From Magnetospirillum sp. (GTDB taxonomy: Bacteria; Pseudomonadota; Alphaproteobacteria; CACIAM-22H2): DNA of 64,000 bases. Shown piece after piece: positions 36,401 to 44,361 of this stretch; the stretch's first letter is position 1, and each line of letters starts with the position of its first letter. The translations under genes and the position numbers were made by a program. Location: positions 496,001 to 560,000 of the forward strand of contig JAPZUA010000002.1 in NCBI GenBank assembly GCA_027532905.1, read 5' to 3'. A model generated the notes under the pieces. The model was not told the origin of the DNA, did not search any database, and saw only the letters and a program-made list of their open reading frames with translations.

Positions 36401-39400
36401 CGCCAATGTCGAAACCTTGGTCGGTGGCACCGAAGACGACACGGTAACAATCGGCACGTCGATGACGGCTGGATCGATCGATCTCGGCGCCGACACCGAC
36501 AGGCTGACCTTGGGCGATTTCGCCAATACGCTGACGGCCACAAACGTCGAAACGCTGACCGGCGGATCGCTTGCCGATACGGTCACGCTCGCGGCCTCGC
36601 TTGCCAGCGGGTCGATCGATCTTGCGGCCGGCAGCGACCGCTTGGTGTTGGGCGGAACCGCAGGCAACACCATTGCCGTCGCGAATGTCGAAACGCTGGT
36701 CGGCAGTTCGGGTGCGGATACGGTTACGCTGGTTGGCAGCCAGTCCGACACGACGGTGGATCTGGGGGCCGGCAACGATCGCCTGATCCTCAACAGCGCC
36801 GGTGCGGACAATACGCTTGCGCTGCTGAACGTCGAATCCTTGATCGCCGACACGGGCAACGACAGCGTCACGCTCGGCTCGGCAATGACGGCAGGCAGTA
36901 TCGATCTTTCGGACGGCAACGACCGCCTCGTGCTGGCGAGCGGGACGGCGGCCAATACCCTCGCTGTCGCGAACGTCGAAACGCTGGTCGGCGGTTCTGG
37001 CGCCGACACGGTCACGCTCGTCGGCGCCCAGTTGGGGACCACGGTCGATCTTGGTGCTGGTGCCGACAGGTTGGTGCTGGGCAATGTTGCCAACGAGGTG
37101 ACGGCGAGCAACGTCGAAACCATCGTCGGCGGAACCGACGCCGACACGGTGGCGCTCGCTTCCGCGATGAGTGCCGGTTCGGTCGATCTCGGTGCGGGCA
37201 GCGACGCGCTCGTGCTTGGCGATTTCGCCAATACGCTGACGCTCACGAACGTCGAAACAGTCGTCGCCGGATCGCTTGCGGATACGGTCACGCTGGGCTC
37301 GGCCATCGGTGCGGGGGCGACGATCGATCTGGGAGCGGGCAACGATCGGCTGATCTTGGGCGGCAGTGCCGCCAACATGGGTGCCGTTGCGAATGTCGAA
37401 ACGCTGATCGGCAGTGCGGCCGCCGACACGATCGCGCTGATCGGCAGCCAATCGGGCACGACCGTGGATCTGGGGGCTGGCAACGACCGCCTGAGCCTCG
37501 ACACCGTGGCCAACACGGTGACGGTGCTGAACGTCGAAACCCTCGTCGCCAATACCGACAACGATACGATTACATTCGGCTCGGCTGTGGCGAGCGGCAC
37601 CATCGATCTGCTCGACGGCAGCGACCGTCTTGTGCTGGGCAACTTCGCCAATACGCTGACGGCGACGAACGTCGAAACGCTGATCGGCGGATCGCTTGCC
37701 GATACGGTGGCGCTGGGCACGCAGGCGATCGACGGTTCGGTCGATCTGGGGGCGGGGGCTGACCGCCTTGCGCTCGGCAACTTTGCCAATGAACTGACGG
37801 CATCGAACGTCGAAACTTTGGTCGGCGGCACGACCGACGACACGGTTACGATCGGCGCGGCGTTGAGTGCAGGCTCGATCGATCTGGGCGCGGGCACCGA
37901 CCAGCTGTTCTTGGGCGACTTTGCAAATACGCTGACCGTCGCGAATGTCGAAACGCTGACCGGCGGTTCGCTTGCCGATACTGTTACGTTGGGTGCCGCT
38001 GTAACCAGCGGGACCGTCGATCTTTCGGGCGGCAGCGATCGGCTCGTGCTGGGCGGCACTTCGGGCAACACGATTTCCGTTTTCAACATCGAAACGCTGG
38101 TCGGCAGTGCCGGTGCCGATACGATCTCGCTCGGAACGGCGGTCGTATCGGGCACCGTCGATCTGCTGGGCGGCAACGACCGTTTGGCGCTCGGCGATCA
38201 GGCCAATACGTTGACGGTCGCCAACGTCGAAACTTTGGTCGGCGGCACCGAAGACGATACGGTGTCGATCGCGACCGCGATAACGGCCGGGACGGTCGAT
38301 CTGGGCGACGGCAACGACCGTCTCGTGCTGGGCAATTTCGCCAATACGCTGACTGTCCTCAATGTCGAAACGGTCGTCGGCGGCTCGCTTGCAGCCACGA
38401 TCACGCTGGCAACCCAGATGCTCGACGGTGCTGTCGATCTCGGGGCCGGCAACGACCGCTTGGTGCTGGGTAATTTCGAGAACACGCTGACGGCAACCAA
38501 TGTCGAAACCTTCGTCGGCGGTACCACGAGCGATACGGTGACGATCGGCACGGCGATGACGACGGGCTTGGTCGATCTGGGCGACGGCGACGATTCGCTC
38601 GCCCTCGGCAATTTCGCGAACACGCTCACGGCGAGCAACGTCGAAACGGTCGTCGGCGGTTCGCTGGCTGACACGGTCACGCTGGGCGTGGCGACGACGA
38701 GCGCTTCGATCGACCTTGTCGCAGGCAACGATCGCTTGGTGCTGGCCAGCAGCACGGTAGGCAACACAGTCACGGTATCGAACGTCGAAACGATCGTCGG
38801 CGGCACCGGTGCCGATACGGTCACGCTGTTCGGCACTCAATCGGGCGCGTCGGTGGATCTGGGGGCGGGTAACGACCAGCTGATCCTCGACACTGCCGCA
38901 AATACGATCACGGTGCTGAACGTCGAAACCCTGGTCGGCAATACCGACAACGACACGGTCACGCTCGGTGCGGCGGCGACGGCAGGCACGGTCGATCTGC
39001 TCGAGGGCAACGACCGGCTTGTGCTCGGCAATTTCGCCAACACGCTGACGGTCGTGAATGTCGAAACCATAATCGGCGGTACGGGTGCCGACACGGTGGC
39101 GCTGGTCGGCGGGCAATCCGGCGGCACTGTGGATCTGGGGGCGGGCAACGACCGCCTGATCCTCGACAGCACGACCAACACGCTGACGGTGCTGAATGTC
39201 GAGACATTGGTCGCCAGCACCGACGACGATACGATTGCGCTGGGTACGGCCATTGTGTCCGGCAGCATCGACCTTTCGGGCGGCAACGACCGTCTCGTAC
39301 TGTCCAGTGCCGCGAACACGCTTACGGTCGCGAACGTCGAGACGCTGATTGGTGCGGCCGGCGCCGACACGGTCACGCTGGCGGGCAGCCAATCGGGCAC

Positions 39401-42400
39401 CGAGGTGGATCTGGGGGCGGGGGCCGATCGCCTCGTGCTCGGCAACCTCGGAAATACGCTGACGGCCAGCAACGTCGAAACGCTGGTTGGCGGTACCGGT
39501 GCCGACACGGTGACGATCGCTGCGGCGATGGCTTCGGGCTCGATCGATCTTGGGGTCGGCAACGATGCGCTGGTGCTCGGCGACTTCGCCAATACGATAA
39601 CGGTCACGAACGTCGAGACCGTTACCGGCGGATCGCTTGCGGATACAGTCGCACTCGGTGCTGGCATCCAGTCGGGCGTCACGATCGACTTGATGGACGG
39701 CAACGATCGCCTCGTCCTGGGCGGCACAGCCGGCAATACGGGCGCCGTTGCGAATGTCGAAACGCTGATCGGCAGCACGGGTGCGGACACGATCACGCTG
39801 CTCGGCAGCCAGACGGGCACCACGGTGGATCTGGGGGCCGGCAACGACCGCCTGATCCTCGACGCGACGGCCAACACAGTGACGCTGCTGAATGTCGAAA
39901 CGCTGGTCGCTAATTCCGACGACGATACGGTCACGTTCGGCACGGCAATTACATCCGGCACAGTCGATCTGCTCGACGGCAACGACCGTCTGGTGCTGGG
40001 CCAGTTCGCCAATACCGTCACGATTTTCAACGTCGAAACGCTGGTTGCCGGGACGCGGGCCGATACGATCACCCTCGGCACGGAGATCACGGCTGGCACC
40101 ATCGATCTGTTGGCCGGCAACGACCGCCTTACGCTCGGCAACTTCGCCAATACCCTGGCGGTCGCGAATGTCGAAACCTTGGTCGGCGGCACGGCGGACG
40201 ACACGGCCACACTCGCGACCTCGATGGGCTCGGGCACGGTCGATCTGCGCGGCGGCAACGATGCGCTCGTTCTCGGCGATTTCGCCAACGCCCTGACCGT
40301 GGCCAATGTCGAGACTGTCACCGGCGGATCGCTCGCAGATACGGTTACGCTCGCCGCCGCGATCGTCGGCGGGTCCGTCGATCTTATGTCCGGCAATGAT
40401 CGACTGATTCTGGGCGGTTCCGGCAACACGGTCACGATCTCGAACATCGAGACGATCGTCGGCAGTTCCGGCGCCGACACGGTTTCGCTGGTCGGCAGCC
40501 AGGCAGGCACCACGATCGATCTCGGGGCCGGCAACGACCGCCTGATCCTCGATGCGGTCGCCAACACGTTTACGGTTCTCAACGTCGAAACTTTGACCGC
40601 CAATGCCGACGACGACACGATCACGTTCGGTACGGCTATCGTCTCGGGCAGCATCGATCTTCTGGACGGCAGCGACCGCTTGGTGCTCGGCAATTTCAAC
40701 AACACGCTGACGGTTTTCAACGTCGAAACGCTGGTTGCCGGCACGCGCGCGGATACGGTCACGCTCGGCACGGTGATGACGGCCGGCACGATCGATCTGC
40801 TGGCAGGCGCCGATCGTTTGACGCTCGGCAATTTCGTCAACACGCTTGCGGTCGCAAATATCGAGACCTTGGTCGGCGGTACTGCCGCAGACACTGTGAC
40901 GATCGGCACGGCGATGGGCTCGGGCACCGTCGATCTGCGGGGCGGCAACGACGCGCTCGTGCTCGGCAACTTCGCGAACACGCTGACGGTCGCGAATGTC
41001 GAAACCGTCACCGGCGGAACGCTGGCGGACACGGTCACCTTCGGTTCCGCATTGGCGAGCGGATCGGTCGATCTTTCGGACGGCAACGATCGTTTGGTTT
41101 TGGGCGGCACGTCTGGCAACACCGTATCGGTCGCCAACGTCGAAACGCTTGTCGGCAGTGCAGGTGCGGATACGGTGACGCTGGTTGGCGCTCAATCGGG
41201 GGCCATCGTGGATCTCGGTGCCGGCACCGACCGCCTGATCCTGGACAGCTCGGCCAACACGCTCACGGTGCTGAACGTCGAAGCCGTTGTCGCCAACACC
41301 GACAACGACACGATCACGTTCGGCACGGCCGTGACGTCGGGTACCATTGATCTGCTGGCGGGCAACGACCGCCTCGTGCTCGGTAATTTCGCCAACACGG
41401 TGACGGTGCTGAATGTCGAAACCCTTGTCGCGGGCACGCGCGCCGACACCGTCACGCTCGGGACGGCTGCCGTTTCGGGAACGATCGATCTGGGAGCCGG
41501 CAACGACCGCTTGCTGCTCGGCAACTTCGCCAATACGCTGACGGTCGCGAACGTCGAAACCCTGATCGGCGGATCCGGCGACGACACGGCGACGCTCGGC
41601 GCTGCGATGACGACGGGCTCGATCGATCTGCGCGACGGCAGCGATGCGCTCGCGCTCGGCAACTTCGCCAACACGATTGCGGTTGCGAACGTCGAAACGC
41701 TTACAGGCGGCACGCTTGCCGACACGATCGTACTATCGACCGCGACGACAAGCGGGTCCATCGACCTTGCGGGCGGCAATGACCGTCTGGCACTGGGTGG
41801 AACCACGGGCAACACCGTCGCGGTTTCGAACGTCGAAACGCTGATCGGCAGCGGTGCAGCCGATACGGTCACGCTCGGCGCGCAGATGACCGCAGGCTCG
41901 ATCGATCTCGGGGCCGGCACCGACCGTTTGACATTGTCCGACAGCGCCAACACGCTGACGATTACAAACGTCGAAACCATCGTCGGCGGTACCGATGCCG
42001 ATACCGTCACGCTCGGCAATGCGTCGACGGCCGGTCAGATCGATTTGGGGGCAGGGTCGGACGCGCTTCGCCTCGGCAATTTCGCCAACAGGATCACGGC
42101 AACCGATGTCGAGACGATCACCGGCGGCAATTCTGCTGACAACATCACGGTCGCTGGCAGCACGGGTGCGCGCATCGACGGCGGATCCGGCAACGATACG
42201 CTGATCGGCGGCGACGGCAACGACACGCTGGTCGGCAGCGGCGGCAACGATTCGTTGACCGGCGGGGCGGGCACCGACACGTTCGTGATGGGCAGCGGTG
42301 CGGACACGGTATCCGGCTTCGTTTCGGGTACCGACCAGATCGACATTGCCGCCTTCGCGTCTTTTGCCAGCATAACGGACGTCCAGTCCGCAACGACCTA

Positions 42401-42509
42401 TTCGGGCGGCAATGCGACGATCAGTCTCGGCTCCGGAACGACAGTTACGTTGCTGGGAGTCACGACGATCACCGGAGGCATGGCCGCCGACTTCGTATTC
42501 CACAGCTGA
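30495..42509 (+). CDS. Giant (4004-residue) repeat protein with C-terminal RTX motifs, probable type I-secreted adhesin/matrix protein
   Basis: After about 18 N-terminal residues the protein is a tandem array of a ~46-residue unit with core NVETLxGGxxADTVTLG, then SGTIDLxxGNDRLVLG and a short turn FANT; I estimate about 84 units. Units come in five recognisable types in fixed order: A with LVGSQ and RLILD; B with ANTDNDTITFG; C; D with GNDALVLG; E with GGSLADTVTLG and GGTSGNT. They form a 231-residue block seen about 17 times. Near residue 3895 come true RTX nonapeptides (GGSGNDTLIGGDGNDTLVGS), then a tail ending ADFVFHS like alphaproteobacterial type I secretion signals. There is no N-terminal signal peptide. 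Asp is very abundant; I saw no Lys, Cys or Trp. It probably forms a calcium-dependent beta-solenoid outside the cell. No HlyB/HlyD genes are in the window. Confidence 0.92.
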   Translation: MPISLGNSGGTYSYSVADTIIGGTGADTVTLVGSQSGVTVDLAAGADRLILDDAANTVTVLNVETLVAGSDNDTITVGTAVTAGTLDLLDGNDQLVLGNFNNTLTVRNVETLLGGTRADTITLGTAIASGSIDMLAGNDRLVLGNFANELTVANAETLMGGTGADTVTITTAMASGVVDLGAANDALVLGGFANSLTVGNVETLTGGSLADTVTLSTATTSGSIDLSDGNDRLILGGSAGNTITVSNVETLIGSAAADTVVLVGSQTGGTVDLGAGLDRLVLDAAPNTLTVVNVETLVANADDDTITIGNAVTSGTIDLLDGNDRLVLGQFNNTATLFNVETLVAGTRADTITFGTAVVSGTVDLLAGNDRLALGNFANTAAVANVETLVGGTDSDTITIAAALNAASIDLGAGNDALVLGDFANTLSLANVETLTGGTLADAVTLGSALTDGSVDLLAGNDRLVLGGTSGNTVSVANVETLIGTAGADTIALVGSQAGITLDLGAGTDRVVLDAAANTVTVLNVETLVANSDDDTVTFGTAVTSGTIDLLAGNDRLVLSGGTFANTVAVVNVETLIGSSGADTVTLADSQSGTSVDLGAGNDRLVLGDFANALTASNIETLVGGTSDDTVTLGAGINLGRIDLGAGNDALALGNFANTATATNVETITGGTLADTVTLGSAASNGTIDLSTGNDRLVLGNFANTLTVSNIETIVGGTGADTVALVGGQTGATVDLGAGADRLIFDTTANTLTVLNVETLVANSDNDTVTIGSAVLSGSIDLLDGNDRLVLANGTASNTLTVANVETLIGSTGADTVTLVGAQLGTAVDLGTGADRLVLDNLANTLTVGNVETLLGGTSDDTVTLSAAAGSSTIDLGAGNDALALGSFANTLTVANVETITGASLADTVTLGAALASGSVDLLAGNDRLVLGGTSGNTVDVANVETVIGSAGADTVTLVGSQSNSTVDLGAGADRLILQSLGLGNTLAVLNVESLVADTGNDTVTFGASVTSGSVDLLGGNDRLVLGGGAGNTVSVANAETIVGSSGADTVILVGSQTGSTVDLGAGSDRLVLDTTANTLTVLNVETLIANVDNDTIVFGTALTSGSIDLQSGNDRVTLAGGTVGNTITIAGVETLVGGSAADTVTLAGTQLGVLVDLGAGNDRLVMGNFYNEVTVSNVETLLGGTDDDSVTLGTAMTAGSIDLGGGNDALVLGGFANTLTVSNVATLTGGALADTVTLGAAMTRGSIDLAAGNDRLTLGGTSGNTITVANAETLIGSAGADTVTLVGGQSGSTVDLGADLDRLVLNSAGAANTLTVTNVESVLGDTGNDSVTFGTAVMAGSVDLSSGNDRLVLASGTAGNTLAVANVETLVGGTANDTVTLVGSQLGISVDLGAGNDRLALGNFYNELSAANVETLVGGTDEDTVAITTAMTTGLVDLLGGNDALVLGSFANTVTVANVETLTGGALGDTVTLGAAVASGSVDLAAGSDRLVLGGTSANTITVLNVETLIGSAGADTVTLVGGQSGTTVDLGAGNDRLVLDSAANTLIVSNVETLIAGVGNDSITFGTAITAGTIDFLAGNDRLVLASGTSANTVAVANVETLVGGSGADTVTLLGSQSGTSVDLGAGADRLVLGNSANALTVANVETVAGGTAADTVAVSSAAASALVDLGAGNDTLSLGSFANTVTVANVETLTGGALGDTVTLSAAQANGSIDLLADNDRLVLGGTSGNTLTVANIETIVGSSGADTVTFVGSQSGATVDLGAGNDRLILDTTANTLTVLNVETLVANTDNDTITFGTAVTAGTVDLLAGNDRLVLASGMAANTVTVANAETIVGATGADTVSLVGAQSGTTVDLGAGEDRLILDATANTLTLLNVEALVANTDNDTITFGTAITTGAVDLLAGNDRLVLGNFANMLTATNVETLTGGSLADTITLGSRMLDGSVDLGAGNDRLVLGNFPNSVTVANVETLVGGTEDDTVTIGTSMTAGSIDLGADTDRLTLGDFANTLTATNVETLTGGSLADTVTLAASLASGSIDLAAGSDRLVLGGTAGNTIAVANVETLVGSSGADTVTLVGSQSDTTVDLGAGNDRLILNSAGADNTLALLNVESLIADTGNDSVTLGSAMTAGSIDLSDGNDRLVLASGTAANTLAVANVETLVGGSGADTVTLVGAQLGTTVDLGAGADRLVLGNVANEVTASNVETIVGGTDADTVALASAMSAGSVDLGAGSDALVLGDFANTLTLTNVETVVAGSLADTVTLGSAIGAGATIDLGAGNDRLILGGSAANMGAVANVETLIGSAAADTIALIGSQSGTTVDLGAGNDRLSLDTVANTVTVLNVETLVANTDNDTITFGSAVASGTIDLLDGSDRLVLGNFANTLTATNVETLIGGSLADTVALGTQAIDGSVDLGAGADRLALGNFANELTASNVETLVGGTTDDTVTIGAALSAGSIDLGAGTDQLFLGDFANTLTVANVETLTGGSLADTVTLGAAVTSGTVDLSGGSDRLVLGGTSGNTISVFNIETLVGSAGADTISLGTAVVSGTVDLLGGNDRLALGDQANTLTVANVETLVGGTEDDTVSIATAITAGTVDLGDGNDRLVLGNFANTLTVLNVETVVGGSLAATITLATQMLDGAVDLGAGNDRLVLGNFENTLTATNVETFVGGTTSDTVTIGTAMTTGLVDLGDGDDSLALGNFANTLTASNVETVVGGSLADTVTLGVATTSASIDLVAGNDRLVLASSTVGNTVTVSNVETIVGGTGADTVTLFGTQSGASVDLGAGNDQLILDTAANTITVLNVETLVGNTDNDTVTLGAAATAGTVDLLEGNDRLVLGNFANTLTVVNVETIIGGTGADTVALVGGQSGGTVDLGAGNDRLILDSTTNTLTVLNVETLVASTDDDTIALGTAIVSGSIDLSGGNDRLVLSSAANTLTVANVETLIGAAGADTVTLAGSQSGTEVDLGAGADRLVLGNLGNTLTASNVETLVGGTGADTVTIAAAMASGSIDLGVGNDALVLGDFANTITVTNVETVTGGSLADTVALGAGIQSGVTIDLMDGNDRLVLGGTAGNTGAVANVETLIGSTGADTITLLGSQTGTTVDLGAGNDRLILDATANTVTLLNVETLVANSDDDTVTFGTAITSGTVDLLDGNDRLVLGQFANTVTIFNVETLVAGTRADTITLGTEITAGTIDLLAGNDRLTLGNFANTLAVANVETLVGGTADDTATLATSMGSGTVDLRGGNDALVLGDFANALTVANVETVTGGSLADTVTLAAAIVGGSVDLMSGNDRLILGGSGNTVTISNIETIVGSSGADTVSLVGSQAGTTIDLGAGNDRLILDAVANTFTVLNVETLTANADDDTITFGTAIVSGSIDLLDGSDRLVLGNFNNTLTVFNVETLVAGTRADTVTLGTVMTAGTIDLLAGADRLTLGNFVNTLAVANIETLVGGTAADTVTIGTAMGSGTVDLRGGNDALVLGNFANTLTVANVETVTGGTLADTVTFGSALASGSVDLSDGNDRLVLGGTSGNTVSVANVETLVGSAGADTVTLVGAQSGAIVDLGAGTDRLILDSSANTLTVLNVEAVVANTDNDTITFGTAVTSGTIDLLAGNDRLVLGNFANTVTVLNVETLVAGTRADTVTLGTAAVSGTIDLGAGNDRLLLGNFANTLTVANVETLIGGSGDDTATLGAAMTTGSIDLRDGSDALALGNFANTIAVANVETLTGGTLADTIVLSTATTSGSIDLAGGNDRLALGGTTGNTVAVSNVETLIGSGAADTVTLGAQMTAGSIDLGAGTDRLTLSDSANTLTITNVETIVGGTDADTVTLGNASTAGQIDLGAGSDALRLGNFANRITATDVETITGGNSADNITVAGSTGARIDGGSGNDTLIGGDGNDTLVGSGGNDSLTGGAGTDTFVMGSGADTVSGFVSGTDQIDIAAFASFASITDVQSATTYSGGNATISLGSGTTVTLLGVTTITGGMAADFVFHS
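30570..42140 (+). repeat. Higher-order tandem DNA repeat (about 138-bp unit, 693-bp block)
   Basis: The LVGSQ-coding segment recurs at 30585, 31278 and 31971, exactly 693 bp apart, then at 32667 (696 bp). Each block contains five ~138-bp subunits. Subunits at the same place in different blocks are more alike than neighbours within a block, which shows the blocks multiplied as a whole. Some blocks are shortened or contain hybrid units (for example near 36050-36240 and 38060-38200), a sign of unequal recombination. Confidence 0.9.
42178..42300 (+). repeat. RTX calcium-binding nonapeptide repeats
   Basis: The segment codes for GGSGNDTL, GGDGNDTL, GSGGNDSL and GGAGTDTF in succession, matching the GGxGxDxUx RTX consensus. 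It caps the giant repeat protein before the probable secretion tail. Confidence 0.88.
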
Positions 42510-42519
42510 TGGCCGGCGG

Positions 42520-44136
42520 TCAGTGCAGGCCGGGCGCTTCCTGGCCGGTGCGTGCGACGTACTCGGTGTAGCCGCCGTCGTAGCGGTGGATGCCTTCGGG
42601 GGTGAGTTCGAGCACCCGATTGGAGAGTGCCGCGAGGAACCGCCGGTCGTGCGAGACGAACAGCATCGTGCCCTCGTAGTTCGCGAGAGCGGCGATCAGC
42701 ATCTCCTTAGTTGCCATGTCGAGATGGTTCGTCGGCTCGTCGAGCACGAGGAAGTTCGGCGGATCGTAGAGCATCTGCGCCATGACCAGGCGCGCCTTTT
42801 CGCCGCCCGAGAGAACGCGGCATTTCTTTTCCACCTCGTCCCCGGAAAAGCCGAAGCAGCCTGCCAGCGTGCGCAGCGATCCTTGGCCTGCGCGCGGAAA
42901 CGAGCCTTCCAGCGATTCGAAGACCGTGCGGTCGCCGTCGAGAAGATCCATCGCATGTTGGGCGAAATAGCCCATCTTGACACTGCCGCCGAGCGCCACG
43001 CTTCCGGTGTCGGGTTTTGTCGTGCCCGCGACCAGCTTTAGCAGCGTCGATTTGCCCGCCCCGTTGACGCCGAGCACGCAACAGCGCTCGCGGCGGCGGA
43101 TCGTGTAATCGAGCGCTTCGTAGATGGTCCGGTTGCCGTAGCGCTTGTGAACGTTCCGCAGCACGACCACGTCGTCACCCGATCGCGGTGCCGCCATGAA
43201 TTCGAACGCGACCGTCTGGCGCCGCTTGGGCGGTTCGACGCGATCGATCTTCTCGAGCTTTTTGACGCGACTCTGCACCTGGGCGGCGTGCGACGCGCGC
43301 GCTTTGAAGCGTTCGATGAACTTGATTTCCTTGGCGAGCATGGCCTGCTGGCGCTCGAACTGCGCTTGTTGCTGCTTCTCGTTCTGCGCTCGCTGCATCT
43401 CGTAGAATTCGTAGTTGCCCGAATAGGTCGTCAGCGTGCCGCCGTCGATCTCGACCACTTTGTCGACGATGCGGTTCATGAATTCTCGGTCGTGCGAAGT
43501 CAGCATCAACGCGCCCTCGTAGCCCTTGAGGAAGGCTTCGAGCCAGATGAGGCTTTCAAGATCGAGGTGGTTGCTGGGCTCGTCGAGCAGCATCACGTCG
43601 GGGCGCATCAGCAGGATGCGGGCCAGCGCCACGCGCATTTTCCAGCCGCCCGACAATGCGCCGACGTCGCCGTCCATCATCTCCTGGCTGAAGCTGAGGC
43701 CGGCCAGCGTTTCGCGCGCCCGGCTCTCGAGCGCGTAGCCGCCAAGCTCTTCGAAGCGCGCCTGCACTTCCCCGAAGCGTTCGAGGACCTGCTCGAAATC
43801 TTCGGCGTCGGGATCCGCCATGCGGGCCTCGAGCGCTTTCAATTCCGCCGCGACCGCGCTCACCGCACCGGCACCGTCCATCACCTCGGCCACGGCACTG
43901 CGGCCGGACATTTCGCCCACGTCCTGGCTGAAATAGCCGATTGAGATGCCGCGATCGGTCGATACTTGGCCTTCGTCGGGTTGCTCGCGCCCCGCGATCA
44001 TGCGGAAGATTGTCGTCTTGCCGGCCCCGTTGGGACCGACGAGACCGATTTTCTCGCCCCTGAGGAGGGCTGCCGACGCTTCGATGAAGAGAAGCTGCTG
44101 GCCGTTCTGCTTGCTGATGTTGTCGAGACGAATCAT
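42520..44136 (-). CDS. ABC-F family ATP-binding protein (translation factor type)
   Basis: 538 residues from ATG 44136, with AGGA just before it; a GTG four codons upstream is rejected. It has two ABC domains without membrane segments: first Walker A GPNGAGKTT (34-42) with LSGGWKMRVALARIL, second Walker A GVNGAGKST with LSGGEKARLVMAQML and VLDEPTNHLDMATKEML. Between them is a charged coiled linker (EMQRAQNEKQQQAQFERQQAMLAKEI...), the ABC-F P-site tRNA interaction motif region. Such proteins act on the ribosome rather than in transport. It converges on the giant repeat gene with only 10 bp between stops. No terminator is visible there. Confidence 0.93.
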   Translation of the reverse strand: MIRLDNISKQNGQQLLFIEASAALLRGEKIGLVGPNGAGKTTIFRMIAGREQPDEGQVSTDRGISIGYFSQDVGEMSGRSAVAEVMDGAGAVSAVAAELKALEARMADPDAEDFEQVLERFGEVQARFEELGGYALESRARETLAGLSFSQEMMDGDVGALSGGWKMRVALARILLMRPDVMLLDEPSNHLDLESLIWLEAFLKGYEGALMLTSHDREFMNRIVDKVVEIDGGTLTTYSGNYEFYEMQRAQNEKQQQAQFERQQAMLAKEIKFIERFKARASHAAQVQSRVKKLEKIDRVEPPKRRQTVAFEFMAAPRSGDDVVVLRNVHKRYGNRTIYEALDYTIRRRERCCVLGVNGAGKSTLLKLVAGTTKPDTGSVALGGSVKMGYFAQHAMDLLDGDRTVFESLEGSFPRAGQGSLRTLAGCFGFSGDEVEKKCRVLSGGEKARLVMAQMLYDPPNFLVLDEPTNHLDMATKEMLIAALANYEGTMLFVSHDRRFLAALSNRVLELTPEGIHRYDGGYTEYVARTGQEAPGLH

Positions 44137-44361
44137 GTGTTCCTGCACTCCAAGGCCGGGACCTTAGACATTCGAGTCCGCACCCGTCCATGCCTTTGAA
44201 GGTCATTCTGCAATGCCCCGCTTGCGGCTGCGCATTTTCTCGAGGATATCTTAGCGCCTGGCGACCGCATTTGGATCGCAAGGCGGGCCGAGACTGCGCA
44301 CCATTTGATTCCCCATTTTTCGGCAAGCGGCAGACCGTAAGCACCGAGCCGATGCGTTGGC

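Noticed and set aside
35646-41195. Very long antisense open frames under the giant gene (up to 1849 codons on -; others at 30533-33817, 36047-38176 and 38837-41137)
   Set aside because: They mirror the repeat and codon bias of the + strand gene. One stop-free antisense unit repeated many times gives long frames automatically. Their products (VSASVPPTSVSTFATV-like) are low-complexity and lack starts with ribosome binding sites.
30495-42509. CRISPR array or satellite-like non-coding repeat
   Set aside because: The repeats are in one open frame throughout, the period is a multiple of three, and there are no unique spacers.
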